NCBI RefSeq assembly: GCF_033958435.1
Contig: NC_134147.1
Location: 45,626,001-45,690,000 of the forward strand
From: Carettochelys insculpta
Lineage: Eukaryota; Chordata; Testudines; Carettochelyidae
Direction: 5' to 3'
Length of the DNA: 64,000 nucleotides
Shown here: one piece after another, positions 26,596 through 38,975 of the stretch
How the letters are laid out: every line of letters starts with the position of its first letter
Position numbering within the stretch: the first letter of the stretch is position 1
The notes under the pieces: generated by a model
The model's input: only the letters and a program-made list of their open reading frames with translations
Database searches by the model: none
Told to the model about the DNA's origin: nothing
Made by a program: the position numbers and the translations under genes

Positions 26596-27930
26596 CCATT
26601 GTCTCTTTCCTGTCCAAGGAGGAAGTGAGTAATACTGAAAAGCTTATAACACTTTTGCAGCAACTGCTTGTCTTGGCATCTGATACAAGTATAATCCGCT
26701 CAAGGAATTTGTTGGATATATTTTACATGCATTTTAGTTTCCAGCCTGGTATTCAGTCAGGAAACATAGAACTTAGAAGATGAACTATTGGTCAAATGCA
26801 ACACAAAAGCAGTTACTCCAAAAAAGGAGATATGCTCAGACATACAAAGGGCCGGGGGCTCTTCAAAGGCCCCTTCCAATGAAGTGAGCCATCTGAAATG
26901 TTGCCTGCTGCATCTTACCCTGACAGATGAAAAGAAAAAAAAAGAAAGAAAAAGTAGGAGCAGTATGAAACTGTATCTGAATTTCATTATTTATAATTTC
27001 AATGGGTGCTTACAGTGGCCTGTAAATGGCAGTATTGTGCATTTAAAGAGACAGGCTGGATGAGGGAATATCTTTCATTGGACTAATTTGTGTTGGGGAG
27101 GGAGACACTTTTCAGCCACACAGAGCTCTTCTTCGGGTCTCTGAAGTAGATCCAAAGAAGGATACGACCTCACACCACCTTGTCTTGCTAATATCCTGGG
27201 ACTGACAGACTGACAGACCTATGATGACACTGGAGCATTGTTACTTTGGCTTATGCATTACAGAAAAGTCCCTTTAGTATTTGAGGGGAAAGGGAAAGAG
27301 GGAGCCAATAGCTGTTTGTAAGTGATGTCAATAAATGTAATTCAGTAGGGAATGGTTGGCTGGGTGATGGTGAACCCCACCAACAGCAACTGTCTAAGGT
27401 CTGCTCCTTGATGCTTCCAAATATCTCCACAGGAGTAAAATGTAAATGGGCCCTCATTCCAGCCTGATGAGCAGAAGGCTGGTTTACTTTCAGGACGGTG
27501 CTTGGAACCTTTGGGTCCTAGCTAGGACACAGGGTTGCTTATGGTAGGAAAATGTCTGCCGGTTCTATTTGCAGTAGGGATGAGTCACCTTCATATTGAT
27601 GTTCTAACTTGCTTAATCTTCAGCAGTGTTGTACCCTCAAATTGTGCTGCCCCCTCTCAGACTGGCACACCTGCAGTAATTTGACCTCAGAGGCATTCTG
27701 AAAGGAGCCCAACTCAGAAGAACAGCAGAGACACATGGACAGGAGCCTAGTGTAAAAACTGGAATGGCAGCCAGCTAGTTATCTGAGAACTTCTAGGAGG
27801 AAGGATTGTTGTCAGGGCATATATATGTAATAAATGCCCGCAGAAGCTAGAACTGAACAATCAAGAATCATCCACTTGGAAAGTTTTTGTATTTCTTCAA
27901 TTAACCTAATTTTGTCCGAAGTCTTATTTA

Positions 27931-27950
27931 AATAAATAAATAAATAAATA
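27931..27950. repeat. (AATA)n microsatellite
   Basis: Five tandem AATA units in unique intronic sequence. Confidence 0.9.
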
Positions 27951-28950
27951 GAATGAAAGGGCAGACTTTTAATCAACATTTGTCTCCATGATTATGAATG
28001 TGTTATGGTTTAAATTTAAGCTTTTTGTGCTCTTCTTTTTAAGTGACTTGGATCCAGGGTATATGATCTAAAATCAGTAATTGCCTGAAGCACCTCTCTC
28101 CATTTAGTCAGTTGCTGTTTTCAACTTTTTCTCAGATTCATCCAAAAACTTTCAACCTACCAACACCAATAAAAAACCAACACACTGTTCTCTGTCTAGC
28201 TGCCTGTGATCAGGCACGTTATTTTTGTCAAAATTATAATACACCCAGATTGTCTCAGAGAAGTAAATAAAGGAACTCTGACTCCAGCATTTCTCCTTAG
28301 AGCTGTACATTTTTTTAACCTCACCCTCCTACCATCATTCAGTTTTGTCATTTTGTTGTGTTCTGTCTATCATTGAGGTCATGAGCTTTCTAGGACTCTT
28401 ACTGTCCCTTTTATCATGCTACCAAGAGCTTGGATCAAATACTACTAATAAAGGAAATTTACCCATAATATTCTTCATTCTTTCCTATTTTGTGTTTTTT
28501 ACTCCTTAAACTATTTCATACTTTATTAGTAATAGTTAATAACAATTAATAGCTAATAATAATCATATATTTTAAAACTTTAACATAGGTAACTAGTTTT
28601 TAACAAGGTTGCTTATCATCACTGGATATTAGCATCTTTATTCTAATAACAAATGCAGTGAACCAGACAGCCAATTTCTAGTAGGTGTTTCCCATTCTTT
28701 TTTATGTATTATTTAACCTTCAAAGCAGGCAATCATGTCCACACTGTAAATAAAGCAATGTTATGGTTGTAAAACCAAGCACTCAAAAGTTAGGACCCAG
28801 GTCATAATGTAGGATGCATGTGCATTCTTAACTTGGCATCCTTGTATATATGCATTATGATGAAGTTGGTAATAGTGTGATCTCTTTCTACTATTTCCCC
28901 GAATCTCTGATCCTCTCCTCTCATCCTGTTCCTTATCCCCTTTGACATTA

Positions 28951-29353
28951 AGGCTATGTCTGCACTGCATTCCACTTTCGGGAGCAGAATGCAAATGAAC
29001 AAAATTGAAAATGAAAGTGAAGCACAAATTTACATATCTCATGCCTCATTTGCATGTTATTGCATAATCGCGCTTCCTGAAGAGGCTTTGCCAGAAGCCA
29101 AAACAGCCATGTAGATGGAGTTCCTTTGAAAACAAAATAGGAAGAAGGGTTCTTTAAAAAATGGGGCTTGTTTTAGAAGGAACCCCATCTATACAGCTGG
29201 TTTTGCTTCCAGAAAAGCCTCTTTCGGAAGCGTGATCACGCAAGAATATGCAAGTTAGGCACACGATATGTAAATCTGTACTTTATTTGCATATTCTATC
29301 TCACTCATTTGCATTCCGCTTCCAAAATCAAAATGCAATGTAGCTGCAACTTA
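28951..29353. mobile_element. 400-bp fold-back MITE
   Basis: Almost the whole element is two inverted arms of roughly 190 bp. The left arm has GCAGAATGCAAATGA, TTTACATATC, TTGCATGTTATTGCATAATC, GCGCTTCCTGAAGAGGCTTT and GTAGATGGAGTTCC. The right arm has the reverse complement of each, diverged (GGAACCCCATCTATACAGCT, AAAGCCTCTTTCGGAAGCGT, TCATTTGCATTCCGCTTCC). The outer flanks suggest a 3-bp TAA/TTA target site. There is no ORF. PIF/Harbinger-type mobilisation is an inference from the target site. Confidence 0.75.
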
Positions 29354-29649
29354 AGTTGGGATCCTCCTTCTCCTCCACACTGATTGGTCTCTAGCAGAGG
29401 AAACAAGGAAAGAACAGTCTCCCTATGCTCAGCCACCCAGCATGAAAAATTTCAGTTGCAATGTTTGGCAAAGTTGTAAGCAATTGAAAACAGAATACCA
29501 TAATGCAGACTATCAGACAACATTAACTATAGGCATCGCCACATGCACCACCTGGATTATCAGTGTGAATTTCCCTGGAGACTGACTTGCCTGTGAAACT
29601 GTGAATTGTTTTCCCCTGGTCTTTTCTCGGATGGTCTAAAGATGAAAAA

Positions 29650-29780
29650 AAAAAACTAGCAATAGTAAACCTCACACATTGCGACCGCATACACTTACGT
29701 GGTCTGTCCCACGAAAGCTTACCTAATGAATTCTTTTGTTAGTCTTTAAAGTGCTACTTGACTGCTTTTTTGTTTTGATC
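29650..29780. mobile_element. TGTGGCACC-family repeat, truncated and diverged
   Basis: TCCCACGAAAGCTTACCTAA followed by TTTTGTTAGTCTTTAAAGTG and CTACTTGACTGCTTTTTTGT matches the right half of the family seen at 15655 and 31452. The left half is missing. Confidence 0.6.
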
Positions 29781-29998
29781 TTACGTTTTTCAGGATACTG
29801 AGAATACTTCTACAGTAGTTAAAAAAGCTAAGAAGATGCAGTACACGCTAATCTCAAAAGTAATAACATTTAATTTAAAATAAGGTGAATGAAATCCTGC
29901 CCCTATGCAAGTTGATAGGAATGTATTTTAATTTACAGTTAGAACCATTGTAGGAGGTCATTTCTCTCCTTCACCTTAACTGTCTTTGTTATATGCAG

Positions 29999-30138
29999 GT
30001 GGTTCTTCACCCTACTCCAAATAGCCCAAAACAATCAGAATGGCACAAAATGACTGTTTCCAAAAACTGCCCAGATCAAGATCTAAAGATCAAACTTGCA
30101 GTCCGAATGGATAAACCTCAAAACATGAAGCATTCTGG
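29999..30138 (+). CDS. CADPS: CADPS exon: end of C2 region and start of PH domain
   Basis: This is a 140-nt internal exon with 46 whole codons starting GTG GTT CTT, plus two bases of a glycine codon. The peptide runs [12 protein letters not shown], then [28 protein letters not shown] and NMKHSG. It matches the CADPS (CAPS1) stretch between the C2 domain and the PH domain. CAPS proteins act in neurons and endocrine cells at a step before calcium-triggered fusion, where they prime dense-core vesicles and synaptic vesicles through PIP2 and SNARE binding. The acceptor is TTATATGCAG and the donor GTAAGTA, both strong. Residues such as HPTPNSPKQ favour CADPS over the paralogue CADPS2. The exon enters in phase 0 and leaves in phase 2. 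Upstream exons lie outside the window. Confidence 0.95.
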
Positions 30139-30449
30139 GTAAGTACTTTGTGGCTTTCCAAGTCAATTGAATTTGAGTTTGAATTTTATTTCTGGAGGAT
30201 CACAGGAGCAGAGAGAGAGATTTAGTCTCAAATTCACTAAAGGTTGAAAGAGGAATAAATAAAAAAATGGAGCTGGTTCACTCGTTTGCAGTGCCTTTTA
30301 CATATTTTAGCATAATCCTTTTAATGTGCTCTTGTGCGTCAACCTTACAAATTAAATCCTGAAGCAGTACTCCTGAGGAAAAGATTGGAAATTTTATTTT
30401 CTGTGTTAGAGAAGCATCAATGAGATACTCTGCTCTTCTATAGCAAACT

Positions 30450-30688
30450 CAGGCTATGTCTACACTCTTTCTGGAAGGTCAACAGCTGATACGTGATTTT
30501 TGGTATGCCAATTGCATACCACAAATTGACTTTGCAGCCATTGACTTCCACTGCTGCCTTCATGGCAGAAGGTGGATGGTAGAACTCCTCCCGTCAACCT
30601 TCCTTAATTGCAAGGAGTTCCAGGATGTTGACCTGGAAGATCGAACCTAAGCAGTCAGTCTTCTGGAGTTAGTGTAGATGTGGCCTCC
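30450..30688. mobile_element. MITE with GGCTATGTCTACAC ends
   Basis: The left end is GGCTATGTCTACACTC. The right end is GAGTTAGTGTAGATGTGGCC, its diverged inverted copy. The length is about 240 bp with no transposase. The flanks TCA and TCC are compatible with a 3-bp target site. The interior also carries inverted motifs such as TTCTGGAAGGTCAACAG against TGTTGACCTGGAAGA. Confidence 0.65.
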
Positions 30689-31451
30689 ATATATTTTCCC
30701 AGTTTATTCTGTTTCTTCCAACATTGAATTCTCAGGAAGCAGCAAACACTGGGCTTTCTGCTTGAGGTATACCACAGGGGTGAAGATGAACTATTAGTGC
30801 CATTGTTTATATGCAGATGTGCAATGCTTTACACTGTAGGATTAAATAGAATTTTGTAGAGTAAAACGTGGGCGTACAACTAGGAATAAGGGGATGGAAT
30901 TTAAAGACATTAAAAGTTATAGCTGACAATCAGATAAACCCCCCCAAGAGAGATATCCTAGGCGATGAATTAGTGTCATGAGGGAATGATGGAATCCCCA
31001 TCTAGTGAGACTTTGAAAACAACAGTATGCACAGCTGGCACTAGAAAAATATGACTGGAGAGATGTTTGTTGGCAGAGAAATGAGGTAGGTGACCCAACT
31101 AGCCTCTTCCATCTCTTGGGCCCAGACTGTCACTTACACTAAAACAGTGAGAGTTGTGTTGTTTCTGAGGGCAGAATATGAACTATTCATATCAGGATTC
31201 CATAATTTCCATAGTCTTCAGCCAATCTATAAACTCATTTAACCAAAAAAGAAAAATCCCTCCCCTTTTAATATCTCAGATATGCAAATAGGTACATTCC
31301 ACATAGTACTTAATTAAAAACTAGATCTGCTCTAGAAGGTTATAACTAAAGCCATTGTCAAGATTTTCCCCTCTCATTTCTCTTCAAGGAAGAGAGTGTA
31401 ATAAATGGCTACCGCAGAAACCATCCAGAAAAAGCATTGCTTTGTTTCAAC

Positions 31452-31645
31452 AGTGGGGAGTCCTGTAACACCTGAGAGACTAACGGATTTATTAGGGCAT
31501 AAGCTTTTGTGGATAAAATTCATTTCGTCTGACGAAGTGAGTTTTACAAAAGCTGAATGCCCTAATAAATCTGTTGGTCTTTAAGCTGCTACAGAACTCC
31601 TCGTTTTTACAGATACAAACTAACACGACTATCCCTCTGAGATTG
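31452..31645. mobile_element. TGTGGCACC-family repeat, diverged copy
   Basis: The left half reads GTCCTGTAACACCTGAGAGA, ACGGATTTATTAGGGCATAA and GCTTTTGTGGATAAAATTCA. The inverted right half reads GAATGCCCTAATAAATCTGT and ends ACAGATACAAACTAACACGA then CTATCCCTCTGAGA. It has the same structure as the 15655 copy with more substitutions, so it is probably older. Confidence 0.7.
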
Positions 31646-33286
31646 TTTGTCTGTTTCACGTATTCTTCAGATGCCTATTTCTGTAACTGAAAACTCATTT
31701 ATGTTCATAATGTTTTGCAGCATAATTGATAGGTGTATCAAACCACGCATATCCTCTTTCCTTTGTCCTCCTTGGCCTGGTTTTTCTGACCAGCAGTGAG
31801 GTCACAGTCCCTAGCTACACTGGATTTCAGTAAAGAAATTCTTCCATCAATCATATTTGTTTCCTTTGCGTCTTTTGCTGGCAACTGGACTGAATAGCTC
31901 GAGCTCCAGTCTTGCTTTTCAGGACTAACATTTGATTTAGAAGGTGTTGGTTAAAACTATTTACTTTAAAATCTTAGTTAATTGCAGAGTTAAAGGTGTT
32001 AGCTCAATGTTGTACGGAGTGGAGACCAAATTCCAGGTAATTCTGCTGGTGTGTATCTGTCTGACCTCAGTAGAATTACTCTGGATTTAGAGTGGCATAA
32101 CTGAGAGCAGAATTTGGCCAAAGTCTTTGCTAGAACGTGCTTCTGTTGTACAGCACTCACATGCTGGCATGCCACCTTGTTGTGCAGTACATTTGGGTTG
32201 TCAGTCAATGATTTGACTGTTAGCTGTACAAATAAGGAACAACTTGCAACAGCATGTTGCAGTCCTTGTCAGCGCTGAAGTCTTGCAATGTTGTGCTGCT
32301 GACACTTGTTGACAAAACAGCATTTAAACATGAGGAGTTGGTTGTATGTTGAGATTTGAAGGATTTTTAAAAAATTAGCTAAAACAGGAAATCTCTGGGC
32401 AGAAGGACCTAGAATGATTCCCAGTCTTTGTGTAGATCCTACACCCCTATAACTTACCAGGTGTGAAATCCTACTTCTGAACCTGATGGCAAAGCATCCT
32501 TTGACTTAAATGGATCCAGGATTTTGTAAGGCTTGTTTTACTTGTTTGCATACTAATTTATGTTGAGATCACAAGTTTGCTAATACTAAATCAGAACATT
32601 TTATTGATGGTACCTAATACAGCAGGGTTTTCTGTGGGAGAAAACCAGTCTGCCTCTGCACCGAATGGTTTGTAGCCACCAATATAAGAACGTGAGAAAC
32701 TTCCCATTAAAGTCTGTGGGAAAAATTCCCATTAACTACAGTACACCTAAAATCATTTTCTATAGGTGTAGCAAAAGTAACTCAAGGGACTTTTGATTTT
32801 GCTCTTGGAATGCCTTTTTGGTGCCCAGCTATGTTCATTTCATCCAACATCTTGATATTAGGCTTCTGTTAATTGGCTGGGATGCAGTGAAATCTGAAAC
32901 TTGAGCACATTTTATGTAAGAGTAACAGAGTCATATCCCAGTTTGCCACTTAAGACCAGGGCAAAAATCTCATTGGCTCCAGTGGCAGCAGAATTTGGGC
33001 TCTATGTTTTGTATCACAAACCAAGGCCCCTTATTCAGGTTAGCCTATTATGTGGAATTGTGTGCACCATGAGGAAGCTTATACATTTGCAAACAATACG
33101 TATTCATTTGAGATTGCATTTAACAAAGGGGACTACCAGCATAATAGAAAAGTACTATCTTTGTATTTATTGGTGTAGAAATAATGCAAAGGTGTTAGAT
33201 ATCTTGAGAGAAACATGTTGATACGACACAGCACAGAGCCACTGAATAAAACATATTAACAGCACTGGATGATGTCTTTGTGATTT

Positions 33287-33311
33287 ATTATTTATTTGTT
33301 TATTTATTTAG
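33287..33311. repeat. (TTTA)n-like simple repeat
   Basis: An imperfect run of TTTA/TTTG units in unique intronic sequence. Confidence 0.7.
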
Positions 33312-34432
33312 CCAGTGTTTTTATTATGGATTGCTTTGGCAGGCGTAGGGGGGCCTTATTGCAGAGATTAAGCAAAATGTTTGTTTAAAAACTCCCAATT
33401 CATCCTTTATGGGATAATAAATTCACTTACTCATAAGAGAGAATTCATTTCATCTCAATTATGGTAACCAGGTAGATGCCCAAACATTTCCTTAAGCTTA
33501 TCAATCAAGTTGTTTAGTTGAGTCAGTTCAAGATTTACAGGTATTGCCCTCTTTGTTTTTGATGTCTTCTGTTTGGCAGTTCCCCTCAACAAAATAGGTT
33601 TGTGAAGAATGGAAAGCAATGCTGAAATGTTTCCAAGATCTTCCACTGCAAATATCATTTGCTCCCACTTGGACTGTCGAGTGTCTGTCCTGTAAAACTG
33701 AAGGATTCCTATAGTCAGTAACTTCAAAAATGTTCTTTTCTAACTCACACAACCAACTTCTTTAAGCTTTACAGCTCTTGTAGCAGATCACTTCTACTTC
33801 TTCTTATTTTTTCTTCAAAAGAAAACAAAACAAAAACAGAAAGTAATGCTAAACTAGTGCATTTGTCCTTTTTAAAATGTGGCCATAAAAATAGGCCTCA
33901 ATATTCTCTGAACAAGTCATCCCACAAGGAACTGATAACATGAATTTCTGAAGGCTGGTTCCTGGACGTCCAGAGATGGACTTCCATTATCTCCTACAAA
34001 TTTTGGATTAAGCACTTTATCAAGTTTTACTCCTAATTTGCACCACAGTAAGTCAGAAGAGAATCAGCCCCTTCATGGTTGAGAGTTAGCAAATAATGAA
34101 GTGAAAGCAATTACTGTACAAAGCACACATTTTCCTGCTGTAGTGGGTCTCCATCTTAGAGATTTATAGCACATTGGAGATTACGTGCATATTCTCTGTC
34201 ATAAATAATGAGGCTATAATAGCTTTTTGTGTTGCTATCTTTACAGCTTACTTTGACAGTAGAAGTCACCAGCATGCTCTTTTGCTAATGGTATATAGAT
34301 GAGACCTTGGCAATCCTTCTTGGTTTTGTATTAACTTCCTCGTTGAGCTATGGAGCAATGACACTAAAAAGCAGTAGGAGAGTAAGCAGTATGTGTATAC
34401 TGAATTCAGCTATTTTGTGTTTTTTCCCCCAG

Positions 34433-34499
34433 ATACTTATGGGCCATTGGTAAAAACGTTTGGAAGAGATGGAAGAAAAGGTTCTTTGTGCTGGTCCAG
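34433..34499 (+). CDS. CADPS: CADPS exon: PH domain beta-1/beta-2
   Basis: This is a 67-nt exon. Its first base completes the glycine codon left open by the previous exon, and 22 codons follow: [18 protein letters not shown] then VLVQ. This is the start of the PH domain, with the basic stretch [10 protein letters not shown] expected at the inositol-phosphate-binding face. In CAPS the PH domain binds PI(4,5)P2 on the plasma membrane. The acceptor follows a long T/C tract (TTTTTTCCCCCAG). The donor GTAACA is moderate. The exon ends in CAG in phase 0, and the next exon begins GTGAGT, an arrangement discussed under findings. [10 protein letters not shown] rather than YLYALGQKVW points to CADPS over CADPS2. 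Confidence 0.96.
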
Positions 34500-35520
34500 G
34501 TAACATTTCAACTAGAAATTAGTGCTAAATTTGAGACTGATGAGTGGATTTTTGTTTTTCTAACAATTTTACGTTGAACATTAATTGGTGGCATTGTTAA
34601 ATCTGTTCTCACAGTAAGTTGAATTTTTTACCAAACATTTTTTCAAGGATCATTTGGACAGTAGTGGGGCTCTCAATTATGTTAGAGTGCAAAAGTTCTA
34701 AAGGAAAATAGCCTCTTGACGACATGTAAGCTTGCAACTTCCAAATCCAATTCCATAGCCTTCCTGCACCTACTGTGGTGCTCAGTAACATAAACAAGTA
34801 GCAGTAGGACAGGGTTATTGAGACAAGAGGAAATAAACTCAGGCCTCTGTGATTCGTGCTGTCACATGCAAATTCTCCATTCTGCACCTGAGGGATGAGA
34901 TTCTGGCCCCTCTGAAATCAATGGGAGCTTTTGTCTGTGTCAGACATGGGGCCTGTATTTAGCTCCTTTCTCTGCAGTTAAGATATCATAGGAATTAGTA
35001 CTGAGCATCCTCTCATTCGACCCTTACTGGTCACTGTGCAGAGTCTGAAACTTACCTCTCCACTTTTAGTGTCATCTATAAGTTCAGTCACATTTGAGTT
35101 TGGTTCAAAGAAGTAAAACAAAAACATACCAGGCAGGAAGTATGCACCAGCCCTGCAGAGAGACCTGTTTGAGATTTTTCGTAAGTCAGCTGGTTTAAAA
35201 AGCCCTTTGTAAACTCTACAAGAGTCTTGGTCTGGGCAACAGCTGAGTAGGAAGGGTGTTTGTCTGGAGCATTTGATCCTTCACCGCTGTCAGAGCAGCA
35301 AAAAATCTGATGATGTCAAAACGTTGTATAAACCAGCAGTGGTCTGTCAGCCACAGCTTCAGAGCTCTAGTTTCAGATCCACTCTGGCTAGAAAAATCAG
35401 CTGGAAACATTGTGGATCCAGCTCCACTGATGGTTCCCCCGGATGTCCACGGATGTGGTGTGGACACATAGAAAGTGTGGCCAGGGTGGATCTGGGCTGT
35501 AGCCACGTTCACACATTTGA

Positions 35521-35539
35521 GTGTGTGTGTGTGTGTGTG
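35521..35539. repeat. (GT)n microsatellite
   Basis: Nine GT units in a row, preceded by a further TGAGTGT. Confidence 0.9.
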
Positions 35540-35829
35540 ACAGAGAGAGGGAGAGAAAGCCATGCAATGCCATGATCCTGTGTTGAGAACAGTTTGGCCA
35601 GACCAGAGAGAGAGTGAGAACATACGACTTGATTCCAATCTGGTTTACGCTAGTGTAAATCAGGAGTAATCGCACCAATAGGTGTGGCCTGGCTCCTGTT
35701 GAAGTCAGTGGCACACTTTCAGAGGTACACGCTGTTGTTGGCAGGTAGGTGCACCACCTGCTCAAAGAGGTAGTGAACAGTGGTTTGCTGTCAAACTGGG
35801 AAGAGATATCTAGGAAGGAGTGGACAAGA

Positions 35830-36620
35830 TATAGCCTGTAAGCCAGATCTGGCCTGCCAAGCCTTTTGGTCTAGCCCACAGCCTGCCCTGCCAGCACCTC
35901 AAGGAAGGCTCTCTGCCTCTCGCAAGCCCTGGCTGCTCCCCGCATGTACCTCTAGGTACTGCCTGCCCCTTGTGAGGGGAGACTTTGCATACTGCCCCTG
36001 CCCCCAACCCAATGACTGCAACTCCCACTGGCCAGAAATCAGTCAATGGGAGCTGCTGTAATTGGGCCGGGAGCAGTATGTGAAGTCTCCCCACCATTGG
36101 CACACAGTACAGAGAGGCAAATAGGGGGAGCAGCCAATGGTTTTGGGCAGCCTGGGGCTGTAGGAGGCAGAGATGCTGCCTCAGGGTCTGCTGGACTGCC
36201 TAAGCAAGTGCCTCCCAACCTGAGCCTGCCTCTGACACACACACCCTCTGCACCCCAACTGTCTATCTCAGGTCACCACCCCCTTCTACCCAGGTCACTA
36301 TCCAAACACTCTGCACTCTCTTTTCCCCAGGTCGCAACTGCTTCCTAGCCCCTGCACCCCCTCACCCAGGCCAGCATCCTGTTCTGCACCCATACCCCCT
36401 CCCAGACCCTGTTCCCCAGTTCCCTGCCACAAGTCACCACCCACTTCTTCACCCAAACATCCTCTCAGAACCCACACCCTGTCCTGCAACCCAGTCCCCT
36501 ATTTTGAGCACCTTCCTCCATCCAACCTCCATCCCAGACCTTTCACCCCCTCCAAGGAAGAGTACAACCCTTGACCACTTACCATACACTTGAAGTGGGT
36601 CCCCCCATCAAAAATTCTTT
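35830..36620. repeat. GC-rich interspersed repeat with a C-rich degenerate tandem part
   Basis: The left part reads AGATCTGGCCTGCCAAGCCT, CAGCCTGCCCTGCCAGCAC and TGACTGCAACTCCCACTGGC then CAGAAATCAGTCAATGGGAG. The right part (about 36200-36560) is a loose array of units such as CTGCACCCCAACT, CCTGCACCCCCTCACCCAG and CTGCACCCATACCCCCTCCC. This resembles a high-copy turtle repeat with a minisatellite-like tail. I cannot name its class. Confidence 0.5.
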
Positions 36621-36639
36621 CCCACCCCTGATCTAGAGG

Positions 36640-37500
36640 GTCCTGGTACAAAGGATCAGTCCTGAGTCTGGTACCACACAGTATTTTAATTAGTAACTTG
36701 GATAATGGAGTGAAGAGTGTTCTCATAAACCATGCAGTCCACACCAAGCTGAGAGAGAGGTTGCAAGCACCTTGGTGGAAAGGAACAGACTTCAAGATGA
36801 CCTTGACCAATGGGAGAATTGGTCTGAATTCAACAGGATCGAATTGAGGAAAGAAGAAAAGACAAAATACTTCACTTAGGAAGGAAAAATTAAATGCACA
36901 GCTGCTAAATGGTAGGAAGTACTATTGGTGAAAAGCTTTGGGTGGTTATAGTGGATCACAAATAGAATGTGAGTCACCATTGAGCTTTAGTTGTAGAAGA
37001 AGCCTGTATTCTTGAATGCAGTTACACAAGTGTTATATGTGAAGACATGGGTGGTAAGAGTCCTGCTCTACTCGATACTGGAGAGGTCTCAGCTGGAGGA
37101 ACAGTGTCCAGGTATGGGTCCACACTTTAGGAACAATGTGGATGTATCGGAGAAAGTCCAAAAGAGAACAACGAAAATTAGCTCTTATGAAGTGGCTAGG
37201 GACCTGTTGTTCTCCCTGTTCCTGGAAAGTAGGGAGCTCAGTATACAGCAAGGGAGATGCAGGTTAGATTTTTGGGAAACACTTTCCAGCCTGAAGTGTA
37301 GGTAAGCTCTGGAACAGGCTTCAGAGCCAGGTTGTACCATTGTTTTTAAATCACATTGGGCAAACACCTGTCAGCAATGCTGTAGATTTTACTTGGTTCT
37401 GCGATAGAGCAAGGGGTTGGACAGGACTTCTCAAGATCACATCCAGCCCTATGTTGCTTCAGTTCTGTGGCATGTTAAGAATGCCAGTTTGCACCACAGC
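36640..37500 (+). mobile_element. CR1 LINE 3' part
   Basis: A decayed reverse-transcriptase end and 3' UTR are visible in order: TTAGTAACTTGGATAATGGA, GAGAGGTTGCAAGCACCTTG, ATACTTCACTTAGGAAGGAA, GTTATAGTGGATCACAAATA, GAACAGTGTCCAGGTATGGG, GTCCAAAAGAGAACAACGAA, CAGCAAGGGAGATGCAGGTT and GGACAGGACTTCTCAAGATC then CATCCAGCCCTATG. It has many stops. It belongs to a CR1 subfamily different from the copy at 17929. Confidence 0.8.
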
Positions 37501-37515
37501 TACTATGAATTTAGT

Positions 37516-37707
37516 GTATGGAGATACACATCTTATAGAGCTGGAAGGGACCTTGGGAGGTCCTCTAGTTGGGTCCCCTACCAAGCACCATTCCCTTTTT
37601 TTGTTTTTTTCTATTTGCCCCACATTCCTAAATAGCCCCCTCAAGGATTGAGCTCACAACACTGCCTTTACCAAGCCAGTGCTCAAACCACTGAGCTATC
37701 CCTCCCA
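37516..37707 (-). mobile_element. tRNA-derived SINE (turtle pol III SINE type)
   Basis: Read on the minus strand the element begins GGGAGGGATAGCTCAGTGGT followed by TTGAGCACTGG, a clear tRNA A-box region. GTTGTGAGCTCAATCCTTGA follows as the B box. The body ends near CCAGCTCTATAAGATGTGTA and CTCCATAC. The length is about 190 bp. This matches the tRNA-derived SINEs of turtles (Cry-type); the family name is from memory. Confidence 0.8.
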
Positions 37708-38975
37708 CTGCCGTACTTAGAGCTAAACCATCAGGGAGAGAATTGTTTAGCATTGTCACTGTAGACAAAGCTTCTTTGGTTTAAGTGGTAGTTGGGAGCT
37801 GTTGGTGCTTTGTAGGAGGACCTCAATGTGATAAAAGAAACTTTTATATTGATGCATGGGGAGAAAACAAAGTATTCATAAAGACTCTTCATTTGCAGAA
37901 GATACAGAAAATGATGGATAGTATTTTAGGGTGCTCTTTTCTGAATAATATTGTATGTCTGAATTAACAATCACATTACAGTATAATTGAGAGTGAAGCA
38001 ATTAGAAATCGATTTTCATTTACCATTGAACTGTAGCCATCAGTTCAAACTCTGTCTCTTCTTTTCTTGTGTACTGGAATTCTCCAAACTAGCAGCCTTA
38101 ATCAGAGAGCTTTTAATCAAGGGGACTGTCTTTCCCTCCTTGCAAACTTCCCTGTGCAGGTGCCTTTGGCACTACTTGGAAATAAAGGTATGGGCATTAC
38201 TCAAAAAAAAAAAACTGTGTGAAAAATAATTGCAAGTAAGCCTGTGCTGGGTTGGACCCTAATCGCCCCATCTGATGAGAAAACCTGGTCCCATTTCTCT
38301 CACATTAACTCCTTATTCTGATACTTTCCACATGGTTACAATTATTTGCATGGTTCTTGAAATCTGGATGTTCCTTAGCATGATTTTTCACAATAGATCA
38401 CACAGGCAGACACCCCATTTGTGAGCATGGCATTAAACACAGAAGCCAGGTCACATTTTCTAATGTTTTAGTAGGTCTTTATTCGTCAGGTGGCAGGAGT
38501 CAGATCATAGTGTGGCCAAGTGGGTCAGTTCCCTGGGGTCAGGCAAGGAGGATTTAGCCACGGAGAAAATTGCACTCATAGTCCACCCCAAAAATCCCAC
38601 TTCCTGTTAACAATGGTCTGTTATGTCACTGTTCGTTAATGTGAAATGTTCTGCTACACCTCAAAAAATATAAACAGCCACCATCTTCTGTCCAGTCCCT
38701 TGGAGGTAGCTCATGCCCACTGAGCTTGTCACCAGCAGGCAGTAAAGATAGAATAAAGTATTTTGATCGCTGTATGTTTGTCATTTACTTTTCGTGGGAC
38801 ACTAAGGGTGGTTGCTGGTATTAACTCTGTTTGGAAACAAAGGCACTGATGCATGCAATTTACTGGTTCTTGCTAAATGCACCAAGCATGATAATGGCTA
38901 ATTGTATAAAGAATGAAGGATGGTGAGTGGTGACTCATGAGGCCAGACACCTAAAAAGTAGAAGTGTAAAGTAAT

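Larger units (their letters stand above)
1..29998 (+). other. CADPS: CADPS intron (3' part of a very large upstream intron)
   Basis: No exon of CADPS or of any other gene can be recognised here. Open reading frames are short, overlap on both strands and look like chance. The interval ends at a polypyrimidine tract and CAG directly before the exon at 29999. The content is interspersed repeats, listed separately, in otherwise unique AT-rich sequence. A GC-richer patch at about 9230-10060 and another at about 14550-15450 hold longer overlapping ORFs, but I could not tie these to any protein family. Confidence 0.75.
30139..34432 (+). other. CADPS: CADPS intron, 4.3 kb
   Basis: It runs from a GTAAGTA donor to an acceptor with the pyrimidine tract TTTTGTGTTTTTTCCCCCAG. 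It holds a small MITE at 30450, a TGTGGCACC-family repeat at 31452 and otherwise unique sequence. I see no further exon. Confidence 0.85.
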
